Positions 1 through 11,597 of a DNA stretch of 64,000 bases are shown here, piece after piece. Every line of letters begins with the position of its first letter. Position 1 is the first letter of the stretch. The translations under genes were made by a program, and so were the position numbers. This stretch comes from Heliocidaris tuberculata. Lineage: Eukaryota > Echinodermata > Echinoidea > Camarodonta > Echinometridae. The stretch spans positions 8,535,749 through 8,599,748 of the forward strand of contig CM046850.1 of assembly GCA_025618425.1 (NCBI GenBank), written 5' to 3'. The notes under the pieces were generated by a model. The model saw only the letters and a program-made list of their open reading frames with translations. It made no database searches and was not told the origin of the DNA.

Positions 1-13
1 ATTGCTAAGATAA

Positions 14-430
14 TTAACCCTTTCATAACAGGAATTATTTAAAGGCTAAATTGGTCACATTTCATTTTTCAAATTGGCAACAATAATATTTTTTCTTTTA
101 GTGCTACATAGTTCTAACAAAATGCAATGTCTTTGAAAACAATATACGTCATTAGAAACTTAGTCGAAAAGTTGAAAAAATTGCCAATTTTGATAAAAAA
201 TAGTGATTTTGAACCTCTCAATGTGTTGCCAATTTAAGGATTATGAAGCTTATTCTCCTTTTTGAAATTCCTGGCATCAAATGCAATATGGTCATGCAAC
301 AAAAATGGACACAATGTGTGTAGAAATTTTTGCTTTTTCTACTCCTGCATCTGGTTATTTTTTAGAGCCTCTGAATCAAAAGTTATTGAGCCAAACCACA
401 AAATGTGGTCAGTTGTCTTGAAAGAGTTAA
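14..430 (+). mobile_element. TTAA-flanked MITE, family A, copy 1
   Basis: Starts TTAACCCTTTCA and ends AAAGAGTTAA. About 415 bp, no coding. The TTAA target plus CCCTTT ends are typical of piggyBac-type non-autonomous elements. Three more copies lie at 1745, 34685 and 41530. Confidence 0.75.
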
Positions 431-1744
431 GTGTAATAACTTATATGTTACAAATAATAAAACATTCAGTTGTATACTGTCAAACCAAAAACTTTCACAA
501 ATAGTTAAGCTCTTGTAGAAGCTTTTTCAATGAAAAAATATTTGCGGATTGCAACAACTTAACGTTGGTCATATTACGATTTTAATTTAATTTTGCAACA
601 TGAAACTTCGCGAATCTCACGCCAAAGTCTTTTGTTTAACAATACAGACTTAACCCACACTTTCAAGCAATGACTATTTACCAAATGTATAGGGCTTGCC
701 GATGGACTTCCCTCGGGCATCATATTGCTGCACATTCTTGCCCTCTGCTTTCCAGTGATGGTGTGCATCACTCTCACTCTCTCTGATGATGGTATAATAA
801 AATCAATTCATTAAGTTGGCAACAAATACAAATTCACAAGAAAAGAAGTTAAAGGTAAAAAATCTAAATTCAGTTGAGTGAATGTAAATTAAAACAGGGG
901 GAAAAGACAGCATTTAAAAAGTTGATGTCCCCTAACAAAATGACACAATCTGATTATCAACAAATTTGGAAACTTGGCATCATTGCAAGTAGGCCCAATT
1001 GCAAGCATTTTGCTGGGTGTCCAAAAAACACTTTCATGGTGCATTTTTTCTTTTCATTAGTTTGCAAAGGTGTCTCATTTTTTTTGAAAGTCATACAAAT
1101 TGGCATCTCATGAAATAACATTTAAATAATTCTTTACTTTTTGAAAAATAAATAGCAATAAATTGGTGTGTATTAATAATGGCAAAAAATTTAATACAGC
1201 ATCATATCTTCTATCTTCCCATATTTGCAATTGTACATACAGTATGCACTTAATGTAGGGGACCCCATATGTTACCCCTTAAAGAAAGGCCATGCACTCA
1301 GTCTCAGACTGCAATATTTTGCTCCAAAACACCAGGAATATAGCTAGTGAGGAGCCCTGCATAAATGGCTTTGCCCTTGGTCTTACCTTTTGATGAATGG
1401 TCTCAAACGGATTGCCACATGGACGTTATCCATATTTGCTCTTCACTTCTGTTCAAATGAAATACAAAATACCAAAATTTTACAAAGTGGAAATATGAAT
1501 AGAATCAATAGACCTCTATTATAGTATTAGAAGAAATCTAACAACCCACAATACAGATCAAATCTTGTCAGAAGGATAGTCGGTAAATTTACAAGAGACC
1601 TGAAGTCCTGAATAGTACTACTGTCATTGACAAGATGAAGCAAAGCAAAGTCACCTGAGCCTCCACTTCATCCTGCACATTCACTCAATATTTTATAGGG
1701 CCACTCATACTTACTAAATGCGAGGTTATTTATAGTGTGTTTCT
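431..1744. other. Gap without recognisable features
   Basis: AT-rich. Short frames (874-1113 and 574-777) show no protein-like pattern or splice context. Confidence 0.5.
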
Positions 1745-2160
1745 TTAACCCTTTCAGGACAGGAATTATTTAAGAGCTCAATTGATCACATTTTGTTCTG
1801 CAAATTGGCAACAATAATATTTTTCTTTTAGTGCTACGTGGTTCTAATAAGATGTAATGTCTTGAAAATAATATACATGGTTAGGAACTTTGTCGAAAAG
1901 TTTTAAAAGTTGCCAATTTGGACAAAAAAACAATGATTTTGAATCTCTCAATGTGTTGCCAATTTAAGGATGTTCAATCTTATTCTCCTTTTTAAAATTC
2001 CTGGCATCAAACGCAATATGATTATGCAACAAAAATGGACACAGTATGTGCAGAATTTTTTGCTCTTTCTACTCATGCATCTGGTATATTTTTTAAGGCT
2101 CTAAATCAAAAGTTATTGGGCCAAACCACAAAATGTGGTCAATTGTCTCAAAAGGGTTAA
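1745..2160 (+). mobile_element. TTAA-flanked MITE, family A, copy 2
   Basis: TTAACCCTTTCAGG to AAAAGGGTTAA, colinear over its whole length with the copy at 14-430. Shared internal words include AATTGGCAACAATAATAT and AACCACAAAATGTGGTCA. Confidence 0.8.
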
Positions 2161-2345
2161 AAAGGACTTTCTCCAGAAGCATCTCGTCAAATGAATAAAA
2201 CTACATTTTTTAAAATACAACAGTAAAGGGAGAATTTATCCTCTTTCATATGATACAACATTTGTGATTATAAAACCTGGAATAATTGAACTTCTTTAAA
2301 TTTTCAACATTGCTTCTATGGCTATACTAATCATATTACAAATAA

Positions 2346-2490
2346 TTTTGAATTTAAGTGTTTTGAAATGTGTAATTAATGCAAATTCAACACAAGTATT
2401 TGCGATCAATTCAATTCTCTGGGCTCACTCGGCCGCGATTTTACGCCAAGGCCGAGTTCGCCCTAGTGCTGAGTTAGCCCGGTTCCGGCT
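2346..2490 (+). repeat. Direct repeat, copy 1 (CTCACTCGGCC...GAGTTAGCCCGG)
   Basis: Runs colinear with 4781-4931 from GTGTTTTGAAATGTGTAATT to GAGTTAGCCCGG. The last part also occurs inverted at 4005-4030 (GGGCTAACTCGGCACTAGGG), so 2448-4030 could be one element with terminal inverted repeats. Confidence 0.6.
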
Positions 2491-2837
2491 GTAAACAGTA
2501 TACCCAGACATTGTGTGTCCGGATAGGTTGGTTATCCGGACAGGTCATTTTTAAACAGTAAATTGAACAACTTTTCATGCAAATTGCCACAAATCTTGTG
2601 AATTGCAAACATTCACTGATTATAGTGTTACCTGATGCATTATTTTTTTGTAAATTCTGACGGCAAAATTGACAGGCTAATTTTTGTTAAGTGTCCGGAC
2701 ACACAACCCCCCATCCTACATGACTAAAGAGTAAAGTAAAGTTAGTTTTGAAAACAGGTACAGTCTACCTAGATCTATACCGGTGAACTTGTTCTAAACA
2801 TTACAGCAATGACCAAGTAAAATGGGACATGCTGGCT

Positions 2838-3003
2838 TAGACCGAAAATTCTGTCTTTCGTTCATTAGCCTCTTATTATTTTGACAAAATGACCGGGTCG
2901 GCTATTCACTTACTAAGTGACTTAGCTTAGATCTGTAAGTTTGATAGCCGACCCTGTCAAAATGATAAGAGGCTAATGAACGAGAGACAGAATTTTCGGT
3001 CTA
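2838..3003. repeat. Long palindrome, about 60-base arms
   Basis: TAGACCGAAAATTCTGTC... returns as ...GACAGAATTTTCGGTCTA, with a spacer of about 35 bases. Few mismatches, so it is young. Confidence 0.85.
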
Positions 3004-3390
3004 ATGCTGGCTTTGCCTGACATGGATCTAGAAATATAAACCATGTTAATGACAATGTGGGAAACTGAAATGAAAGGTTGTTGGGTCGCTATGCCCGCTT
3101 TGCTTTAGGAGACTTTAGGCGCACGAGCAGTGTAGCAACTCCAGTGGATCACTCTTCAGGAGAGAAGGGCTCAGCAGAGAGTGCATGTGCATAGATAGTA
3201 TACTGCATAATCCGTAGGCTAATCGACATCCCAGACGAACACTTCATACCAGCCACTGCACTGGGCCATCTACACGTGGGAATCCAGACAAGTTTTAAAA
3301 AAGGCAGTGTATACAGCCACACGCGTGTGACTGTATCCATCGCCCGGCCTGAGGATACAGCCACACGCGTCTACTTAGACTCTGCGCAGC

Positions 3391-3619
3391 GGCGCGGCAC
3401 ATAGCAAGTGCATAGCATGAGCGATGTGTATATTTATGCAACGGTACATGTTGCAAAACTTCATCATGAAAGTCTTATTTCTTGAAATTCACTGACATAG
3501 AAAAATATGTTTGTATATTTTTCTACGTCAGTGAATTTCAAGAGATAATACTTTCATGATGAAGTTTTGCAACATGTACCGTTGCATAAGCTTGTGCTAT
3601 GCACTGGCTACGCGCCGCC
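3391..3619. repeat. Near-perfect palindrome, about 75-base core arms
   Basis: The core 3434-3589 (TTATGCAACGGTACATG... / ...CATGTACCGTTGCATAA) has a loop of only a few bases. Weaker pairing (GCGCGGC, AGTGCATAGCA) extends the arms outward. No coding. Confidence 0.85.
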
Positions 3620-4024
3620 TCTTTTGTTTTTTTTTTAGCTGCGCATAGTATTGTAAAATTTGTAGTGAGGATTTTACTTGCACTATTCATCTGGGCACTT
3701 GACAAGCACAAGTACAATAATATGCCAACGGCAGTCTGTACTCAACTGGAAGAAGAAGAGGAAGAGCAACACCAAATCTTGTAGAGATCAGACAAGCATG
3801 ACAAGAGGGCATAGTAAGAAATTGTTTATTCCTAGGACCAAAACTCAAGAGATACAAAAATTCTTTTAATGTACAAAGACATAAACCATGGAATAATCTC
3901 TCCAACGACACCATTACTGTCCCGAGTGTGCACAGTTTTGAAGTAGCTTTAATTTGGATAGGTGCTGGAAAGTGAGCCGATTAACAGATTAAGTATGACT
4001 AAGGGGTCGGGCTAACTCGGCACT

Positions 4025-4375
4025 AGGGCCACTTATACATGTACAAGCTTATCTGAAGATAACCTTGTACTTCAGACTAGCTTTTACGTGTGAATAGGCT
4101 TCAATAGCTTTTGTGTGTATCAGCAGGCCTTTTTCCAGTCTAGATCATTCACACATGAGAGGAAAATAGTTATTTAAAATTTCACTTTCAGTTCTGAATC
4201 CCCAAATTTGTGGCAGAGTAAGAGTTAAAGAGTCCCTGAATCAGGGAATCTAGCAAATTTAAGAGAATTAAATCTTGCTTAGACTAGAGTAATTTTGTTG
4301 TCTGTTTTTGACTGCTGCAACAGAGAATGTGTTGGACACAGTCCCACATAGGCAAGGGCCTATGAGTGCACTAGA
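4025..4375 (+). repeat. Repeat family D, full copy
   Basis: About 350 bp starting ACTTATACATGTACAAGCTT and ending GGCAAGGGCCTATGAGTG. More copies are at 17797-18410, 18420-18725, 18853-19180 and 19205-19510. Confidence 0.75.
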
Positions 4376-4780
4376 GCGAACTCAGCACTGCGCGGTGACT
4401 ATGTTTCAAGGGTTGAAGTCCCCGTTACGCACCGTACTGTTATTTAGCCTTAAATTTCATGTTTTGTTAATTTAATGTTACTGCTTGAAAATTTCAACAT
4501 TAGGACCTACTTCTTTGCTATTAAAAAAAATGCTAATCATTTAGCACATTGATTAGCAATACTGTCACCTGTACCTCAGTAGTCAGCTTCAAGACTGAGG
4601 TGCAGAAAACCCAACTGCGCTAGGATTGCGCCAGTTTCTTTTTAACCGCACGTAGATTAGATCTTCCACAGCACTGTACATACAACTGCACAATTCTACA
4701 AGTACGATGATACACCATCCCGGTGGCCTGTACTTTCACGGATGATGATGATGATGATGATCATGTTGTCATATTAAATA

Positions 4781-4931
4781 AATTTGAATTTTAGTGTTTT
4801 GAAATGTGTAATTAATGCGAAATTCAACACATGTATTTGCGATCAATTCAACTCTCTGCCTCTGGTCTCACTCGGCCACAATTTTCCGCCAAGGCCGAGT
4901 TCGCCCTAGTGCCGAGTTAGCCCGGATCCGA
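4781..4931 (+). repeat. Direct repeat, copy 2
   Basis: Second copy of 2346-2490, with a few substitutions. It is followed by an unusually GC-rich stretch to about 5225 in which I see no gene. Confidence 0.6.
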
Positions 4932-5502
4932 CTATAGTATAAGTCGCCTGCACCAGGAAACGATCCAGCCATCTTAAAAAGGAAGAAGAACTTGGAACTG
5001 AATACAGAGGCATAGTGCCTGCGTTCAGTATCTTCCCTAGGGCTAGGTATCCTAGACCTAGGTAAGACTTGGTCTTGGATCTATACGGTACCCCATAGTC
5101 CATACGCACCACCCTGCCCGAGGCCGAGTACCGTACACGTCAGTGACCGGCGAGTCGGGGCAGCAGCGCGTGCCCAGCCTGCAGCTGCCCTGCCTTACCT
5201 ACCCTACTGGCTGCAACGACAACGTCATTCATAAAATTTCATGGACGTGCACCATTCTATCCTACAAATACCGCATATCATTCTCAAATGAACTGTTACT
5301 GTAATATTCGTTTAAAGCCAAGGTATCATTATAGGTCATACCTGTAAATGAAGGCCCCTCTTCGATTCAAAATTTTAAAGAGAAAGCTGCATCGGCGACG
5401 TTATAGACTCGCGTTTTACGTGTTTGAAATTCAAATTATCCGCTGCAGCGGAAGTTCGTTGAACTCGTCGATAGTAAACAAAAACTATGGTATCTCTGAA
5501 GT

Positions 5503-5652
5503 ATACAGTAACTAGTAAATATTTCACCTATGCCCATTTCACCTTGACACAATATAATATCCTGACTGATGGATATAACAACAGGATCCATCAGTCAGGA
5601 TATTGTGCCAAGGTGAAATGGGCATAGGTGAAATATTTACTAGTTACTGTAT
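5503..5652. repeat. Near-perfect palindrome
   Basis: ATACAGTAACTAGTAAATAT... pairs with ...ATATTTACTAGTTACTGTAT; arms of about 60 bases. The right flank (ATCTAATACAACATCAAATA) has a relative at 48470-48500, so it belongs to a dispersed family. Confidence 0.8.
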
Positions 5653-5729
5653 CATCTAATACAACATCAAATACTTTACAATGTATTTACATATACAAGG
5701 AATTTATTCCTTGAAATGCTAGAGCGCCG

Positions 5730-5835
5730 TTAGGGCAGCCATGCTAAAGCCGGGGTAATAATTGTAGAGCGCCAGGAGTGTCAAGTCTGACAGACATGTG
5801 CGCTATACAAGAACCCACTATTATTATTATTATAA
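5730..5835 (+). repeat. SINE-like 3' tail ending in (ATT)n
   Basis: Contains TCTGACAGACATGTGCGCTA, then TACAAGAACC and a run of TAT. The same tail ends at 22466. Confidence 0.55.
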
Positions 5836-5878
5836 TATATGTATCTAAAGAGCAGGGTATAATTTTCAAGAACTTCTT

Positions 5879-6472
5879 TTAAAGGAGAATGAAACCCTGG
5901 GGAAAAATCAATTTTAATAAAAAGAGAGGATAGAGAGAAGCAATTTTTAAAAAAGTTCCATCAAAATCGGTTACGAAATGAGAAAGTTATGAAAGTTTGA
6001 AAAGTCTCAATTTACTTTCTATGGCGATCCTCAAATTGGCAATGTTGCTTGACTTGCTTCAAAGTCACAGGTTTAGTAGTACAACTCTCCATATATGTTT
6101 TGTACACAAAATTTCAGATTTTAGATTCAAGGTGCAGCTTGTCTCCTTAGCTCAAGATATATCATGGGAAAATGTATTTGACACAACATATGCTGAGTTC
6201 AGAATAAGACAAGCAGCATCTTTAGAGATAATGGAGAAAATATGAATTTTTGTGTACAAAACATATTGAGAGTTGTACTACTAAACCTGCCACTTTGAAG
6301 CAACATTGCCAATTTGAGGATCGCCATAGAAAGTAAATTGAGACTTTTCAAACTTTCATAACTTTTTCATTTCGTAACCGATTTTGATGGAACTTTTTGA
6401 AAATTCCTTCTCTCTATCTTCTCTTTATCTTCATGAAAATGGATATTTCCCCAGGGTTTCATTCTCCTTTAA
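5879..6472. mobile_element. TTAA-flanked foldback (Kolobok-like), copy 1
   Basis: TTAAAGGAGAATGAAACCCT at one end and its complement before TTAA at the other. Arms of about 250 bases pair almost throughout. No transposase. Copy 2 is at 49154. Confidence 0.8.
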
Positions 6473-6813
6473 GTTTGGATTTCTTCTTTTTTTTCCAAGT
6501 TAAAACAAAATATGCCAGATTTTCCACGTATATGTAATTCTGTTACCGAAATTCTTTTGATATTAGATCCTTCCATTTGAAAGAAATTCTTTTAGATTTT
6601 CATATGATAGGTTTACATCACTGAGTGGGAAGATTACATACATCCTTGCCATGCAAAATTATAGGATATTAGCTATGTAATTCCATTACCATCCATATGG
6701 ATTTGCCTAGAAGCAGTGAATGTATTACAGTACTGTTGCTCTTGAATAATCCAATAATTTATCTACATAGGATTTTTTTTTCTTCTGTATAACCAACAGT
6801 TGAAACTCTTCTC

Positions 6814-6917
6814 TTCTCTCTCTCTCTCTCTCTCTCTCTTTCTCCCACTTCCCTACTTTCATGTTATCTATCCTGCTTGGGTGTATTAAGTTACTCCCCC
6901 CCCCCCCCCCCCCCCCC
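6814..6917 (+). repeat. (CT)n followed by a 22-base C run
   Basis: CT dinucleotides at about 6814-6845 and C at 6896-6917. Confidence 0.9.
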
Positions 6918-7207
6918 ATTCTACATCATTCTTTCTGGCATTGCTCTGGATTCTACATATGCACAGATTGATTGAAGTGTATATTATGTGTATACCATGT
7001 AAACAACATTTTCGTCACCTTAGCTTAGTGTCATGTATTATCAACAGCTGTAATGGCCATTCTGCAGGAAGGCGATGTTTCATCCTCCTGCATAAACTGA
7101 TTCTCAACCACATTCAAATTCTATGTTATCTCATTTTCTAAATTAAAATGGTTTGCTGTGAACCAAAATGGAATAAACTCTACATAAAAAGAAAAAATTG
7201 TCCGCTT

Positions 7208-7274
7208 GGAGCCAGAAGGGTGTTAACTCATACACATGTACTTTAACACAGAGTTAACGCCCTTCTGGCACTCA
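7208..7274. repeat. Hairpin element, GAGCCAGAAGGGTGTTAAC family
   Basis: Inverted arms GAGCCAGAAGGGTGTTAACT and AGTTAACGCCCTTCTGGC around a loop of about 25 bases. Confidence 0.7.
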
Positions 7275-8171
7275 ACATATGAAATGTTCATAGACAAAAC
7301 TTCTGGCTCAAAGCAAACAATAGTATGCTCACATCATAATTATTTTGGAAATGACTGCAACAGTGATAGACAATTAGTACATCAATGAAAAATGAGGTAA
7401 AAGTTTTGCATTGACACATTTTATTTCCATATCTAGTCAGCCTCTACTGGTTCTGTACGAAATACAGAGGCCATAGACATATATCTTTGTGAAAAGTACA
7501 AGATTAGTATAAAAAAATATTTCGACGAGGCACACCCTTCTGTTTATTGCACCATCACTTCCACAATACTTTTGTTTTATACTCTGTACAATAGCTAAAA
7601 TCAATTTGTATTTACAGAGACTATTCAAGTTTGTTATAAATGTATATGAGTAACAAATTCATCAAATCATCGATAGATACATTTGCATTACAAATAACTT
7701 TAAGTTCAACAAATTGGAAACAAAACAAATTTTAACATTGTCACAGGCTATGTAATACTGTATATATTTCCCTCATTCATAATTCATATTCTATACACCT
7801 TGAATGGGAATTATCTGTCCATCACATAGCAACTATATGACATGTGCTATAGAATTTTTTTTTAATGCAGCCTCTATTCTTTGTGAAATATAGAATGTAG
7901 AAAAGATGCATCTGTTTGTATTGTCTTTCTTTATATAAATGCAAAGTGTTTGGGCATGAATGGTGTTATCAATATTCCAAAGCCAAGATGTGGTGCTTTT
8001 GGTTTTTAACATCCAAACATGAGTGAGGATTTTAGCATCCCTACATATTCCACTTTCTTGAAAAGGGAGAAATCTTTTTTTTTTTAAACAGCAACAAGCA
8101 CAGTGTGCCATTCTTACCAATGAAAGATAATTAGGGGTCAGTCAGACCTCAACGTTAACCATAACATTGAA

Positions 8172-8545
8172 GTGTACCAACCACCAAAAAAATTAATTTG
8201 TGTAAAGCTAGAATGTATTAAAATCAACCTCAGAACACTATACCTGGCTTCTAAGGGTTACCGGTTAAGGAGCATGAAGAAAATGAAAAATAACATAAAA
8301 CCCTCTCGCAGGGAACCTAACTCCAAGTTCGGTTCTGCACGGGCCCTTACTCTATGCGAGTGCATTCGGGGATGTCCACTACAGTAGTCTCCTCAGAAGT
8401 CGCTGTATTGTTTATTGGGAGTGTATTTCAACTTTCGATATCTCTTTATAGAATCAACAATTGAATTTCATATTTGGAATATAGTATATCGACATAGAAC
8501 CTGTAACATGCGGACAAAATATTGTTTGGTGATTGGTACACTTTA
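8172..8545 (+). mobile_element. MITE with GTGTACCAA ends, copy 1
   Basis: GTGTACCAACCACC at the left, GGTGATTGGTACAC at the right. Colinear with 32244-32599. Outside it, GTCAGACCTCAA occurs on both sides (8139 and 8610), so it may sit inside an older element. Confidence 0.7.
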
Positions 8546-9163
8546 ATGATAATCGTTCCCAGAGTGCTCTCCTGTTGTCTACGTGGAAAACAGTAATCAT
8601 TGTTGTAGGTCAGACCTCAATGATTTATGCTAATGAGCATTGATCATCCCATTGGTATCACTTGGCAAGGGATTTTCTTTGAAAAGACTTCAGCTATAAA
8701 TATCTGAAAGCAAATAATTTCACTCCTTCCTTAGAACATCAATTCAGAAGAAGCAATGTGGGCCCTGTTCACTGTGCTTGACTGACAAACCCCCACGATA
8801 TCATCGTTCAGGAGGAACCACTGTTAGCATTACCGCTATTGTTGCATCAAGCATATAGTTCATCATTATCATTATTGTTCATGTCTGACCAAGCACTTAA
8901 TTTAAAAAACAACAGCTCCAACAAATTCCATTTCCAATTAATTAACGATGCCTTATGTATTTTTTAATAATGCATCAAATTTAATCATATTATGGTTGAC
9001 ATTTCTCACTCATTCCCAAATCTGTGTCACTAAGGCTAACAATATGTTGATCATATATTTCATGTTTCAATGTAAAATTTTGCTTTGCAAGTAAGAAAAC
9101 AAAAATTGCAAATTCCATGCTTCTCACCCCTTACGCAAGACTAAAGTTAACAATAAAAGAAAA

Positions 9164-9363
9164 GGGGATGAGGAGTTGGTCTAGCAGTAATGTCTGCGGA
9201 CAGCTCTCTGTATTCGCCAACAAACTGACTCTGATCGGACCCAGGTTTGAATCTCAGTCACGTCTTTCGGATGGTGACATTAAAGGTCGGTCCCAGATGT
9301 AAATGATCATATTTGATTGATACAAGTGTGTAAAACCCAATTACACACACACACACACACACA
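9164..9363 (+). mobile_element. tRNA-derived SINE with (CA)n tail
   Basis: Head with a Pol III A box TTGGTCTAGCAG near 9176 and a B box GGTTTGAATCTC near 9246, spaced as in a tRNA. A tRNA-unrelated body (GGTCGGTCCCAGATGTAAAT) and a CA run follow. Confidence 0.65.
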
Positions 9364-10367
9364 TTACATAAGATGACCTTAAACAAAAATTTTACTTCCG
9401 TAATGAGAATGAGCACAAGTGTAGCAATAAACTTGTGTAAAAATCTTTTACACGGCAATTCACCTGCATTCAATATTGACTTTAACACTGGAACTACCTG
9501 AGGTAGGGTAGGGTAGGGGTGGATTCAATAATACCAGTGCTTCTTCAAATAAGAACTGTAAATCAAATAAACTGTTTTCACAAAATGATGTACTTACAGT
9601 ATCCTGTGAAAGTACATGTACATTAAACTATTGGTAGTGTAATTCGTTAGTGAGCTTAGGAATAATACTGGTAGTTCATTAAATCACTTTGCAGGAGCAT
9701 TGAGATTTTCAATACCAACTTCCCACTATTCAAGGTAACTGATTCCAAGCACCAGAGTCCAAAATACCTGCTCTATCATAATTACAGCAGCAGAGATTAA
9801 TCAGAATTGACTAGTATTCCTCGTATATTCAATGTTTCCAGAAATGTAAAATGATAATAAAGGGACAGAGCCTTTTCCAATTTGTCCAATGTCTTCTGCA
9901 AGTGCTACCTTTTTGTCCATCGGTATATGTTCAAAGAAATGAAGATCCTTTGTCCTTTTAAGTGGTCAGTGCTTGTTCTGACATTAAAAACACTTCATAT
10001 ACATGTAACTGATGAAATTCCCAAAATAAAATGTTGATAGAGTATAGTCAAGGATTGTAATTCCGAACAGATTGTATTACCGAAAGTGTACAGTTAAGCG
10101 CCTAAAATGGGTTTTCATACGCGTGGGATTACGCGTATTAAAACCACACTATTGAAACAAAGGTTGTGTCTTTTTCCCATAGGTTTCACACGTTCGGAAA
10201 TACAGTACATTTTTAAAGGGACCAAAACGCCGCGTCGTTGGGAAGGGGTTCACTCGGAAGGGAATATCGTATTAAATCTACGTTGTCGTTTTAAAATTCC
10301 ATCAACTTCTTTTTCTGTAGGACTTTGAGCATTCATTATGTAATTTTGACAGATATTCGTTTGATAT
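9364..10367. other. Gap, slight CpG enrichment at 10080-10320
   Basis: A 73-codon frame at 10107-10328 follows the CpG-rich patch but resembles nothing I know. Otherwise nothing seen. Confidence 0.4.
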
Positions 10368-10373
10368 TTTATT
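10368..10373 (-). promoter_or_regulatory. Candidate BLZF1 polyadenylation signal AATAAA
   Basis: This minus-strand AATAAA about 1.05 kb after the stop is the first canonical hexamer I found downstream. An ATTAAA variant at 11362-11367, about 60 bases after the stop, is the alternative and would give a very short 3' UTR. Confidence 0.3.
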
Positions 10374-10981
10374 TGCTATCGTTGATTTTCTGAAAAGTGT
10401 TCGGACACTGGATCAACCACCATAGATATTAAACTCTGGAATGACCTCACCATTCTCAACATGCTCCATTCTGCTTGGAGATGTATTCTTTCATATGACC
10501 AGGGCAGCGATCAAAGCAAATTGACTGTGATGTCCAAAGCGCAAAGCAGAGGTAATACAAGTGCATAGCCATTAGTTTTTTGGGGGTCAATCCATGAGGT
10601 TGGGGCAAAATATATGACAATGTCCAGGTAATGCTGGTGTGAGATCTTTTTTTTTTACACATGGAAGATGAAATCATCTGTTGAATTTTTTTTAAAGCAA
10701 TGAATCTATAAAGTGGTGCCCGGCCAAAATCATTCTTGTTTTAGTTGGTACTCTTTTTCAAAGCTTTGCTTTATATGCATTCATTTTTACCAGCATAACA
10801 TGGACATTGCATTCATATAATTATTATGACATAAACTTTGGGTCTATAATATTGATTCACCATGAAGCTACAGTACTTCTCGACATAGGTGGCCATGCTT
10901 TTTATGCTGAACTCAATTTTAGAAAACAATGTTTTGGTTCAGAGGAGACACTTCTGGTTTGTCACAAAAACTGACCCAACC

Positions 10982-11378
10982 TCACGGAATGACTCTTTCA
11001 CAGTTCATCATGGAATGATAGTCACTTTTGCAATGCTCTATAGCTGCTGCTATGTTATTCACACTGGTCTTTGGAATTAAGCTGGCTATCAGCTGTAAAC
11101 TGTCCTCAGATACACCAGAAATCCTGAAAGTCATCTGTGCACCAATCACAGCAGAACCTTAATAAAGATAATCTTATGAAAGTTAGAAGCCAGTCCACTG
11201 TTCATCAGGTTCAAGGGACATCATGGTATGGTCTTCTCACCTTGTAGCAGAGGAATAACATCCGTAATCTGCTGTCCCAAGAGACACCAGACAACATATC
11301 ATCAGGGCAGCAATTGTACCAGCTGATGAAGATATTCTGAAGAAGCTGGTCTTTCACATGGTTTAATGCATCAACCAT
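10982..11378 (-). other. Coding-like frames downstream of BLZF1
   Basis: A minus-strand frame from ATG 11378 to TGA 11211 has 55 codons (MVDALNHVKDQLL..., with WYNCCPDD). A second open stretch, 11158-10982, contains MTFRISGVSEDSLQLIASL and ends in TGA. Their residue composition is protein-like, but I recognise no family and the splice phases between them do not match. They may be 3' UTR open by chance or decayed exons. Confidence 0.3.
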
Positions 11379-11423
11379 CCTGTCCTCATAGGCAATAGGT
11401 CAATCGTTCATCTCCATCAAGTC

Positions 11424-11597
11424 TCATACAACTTTGATATCACCTTTGCATTGCTCGCAGCAGTTGATGGTGATGTTCTCGTAGCGGGTGTGGGGATGGT
11501 AGCGATGGGTCATGTTGACCTTTGGCACAGGTCCCTGGAGAATGGCCTGCTGGGATATCTGTTCCAGCTTGATGCTAGGTTGCTTGTTCAAGACAAT
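11424..11597 (-). CDS. BLZF1: BLZF1 final coding exon
   Basis: Residues 338-394 and TGA. Carries YHPHTRYENIT and NCCEQCKGDIKVV, the conserved cysteine cluster and C-terminal PDZ ligand. Human Golgin-45 also ends about eight residues after this cysteine cluster, so this TGA is taken as the true stop even though the same frame stays coding-like beyond it. Acceptor GATTACAG. Confidence 0.92.
   Translation of the reverse strand: MVLNKQPSIKLEQISQQAILQGPVPKVNMTHRYHPHTRYENITINCCEQCKGDIKVV

Noticed and set aside
3391..3619. miRNA precursor
   Set aside because: Arms are far longer and more perfect than animal miRNA hairpins; a young foldback transposon explains it better.
5997..6245. 82-codon frame, with relatives at 49271 and 49427
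   Set aside because: It lies entirely in the foldback element arms and is repeated only because the element is.
11395..11426. TGA codons after the Golgin-45 tail as selenocysteine or readthrough
   Set aside because: The protein ends where human Golgin-45 ends, with a PDZ ligand, so the first TGA is the expected stop. No SECIS-like element was recognised.
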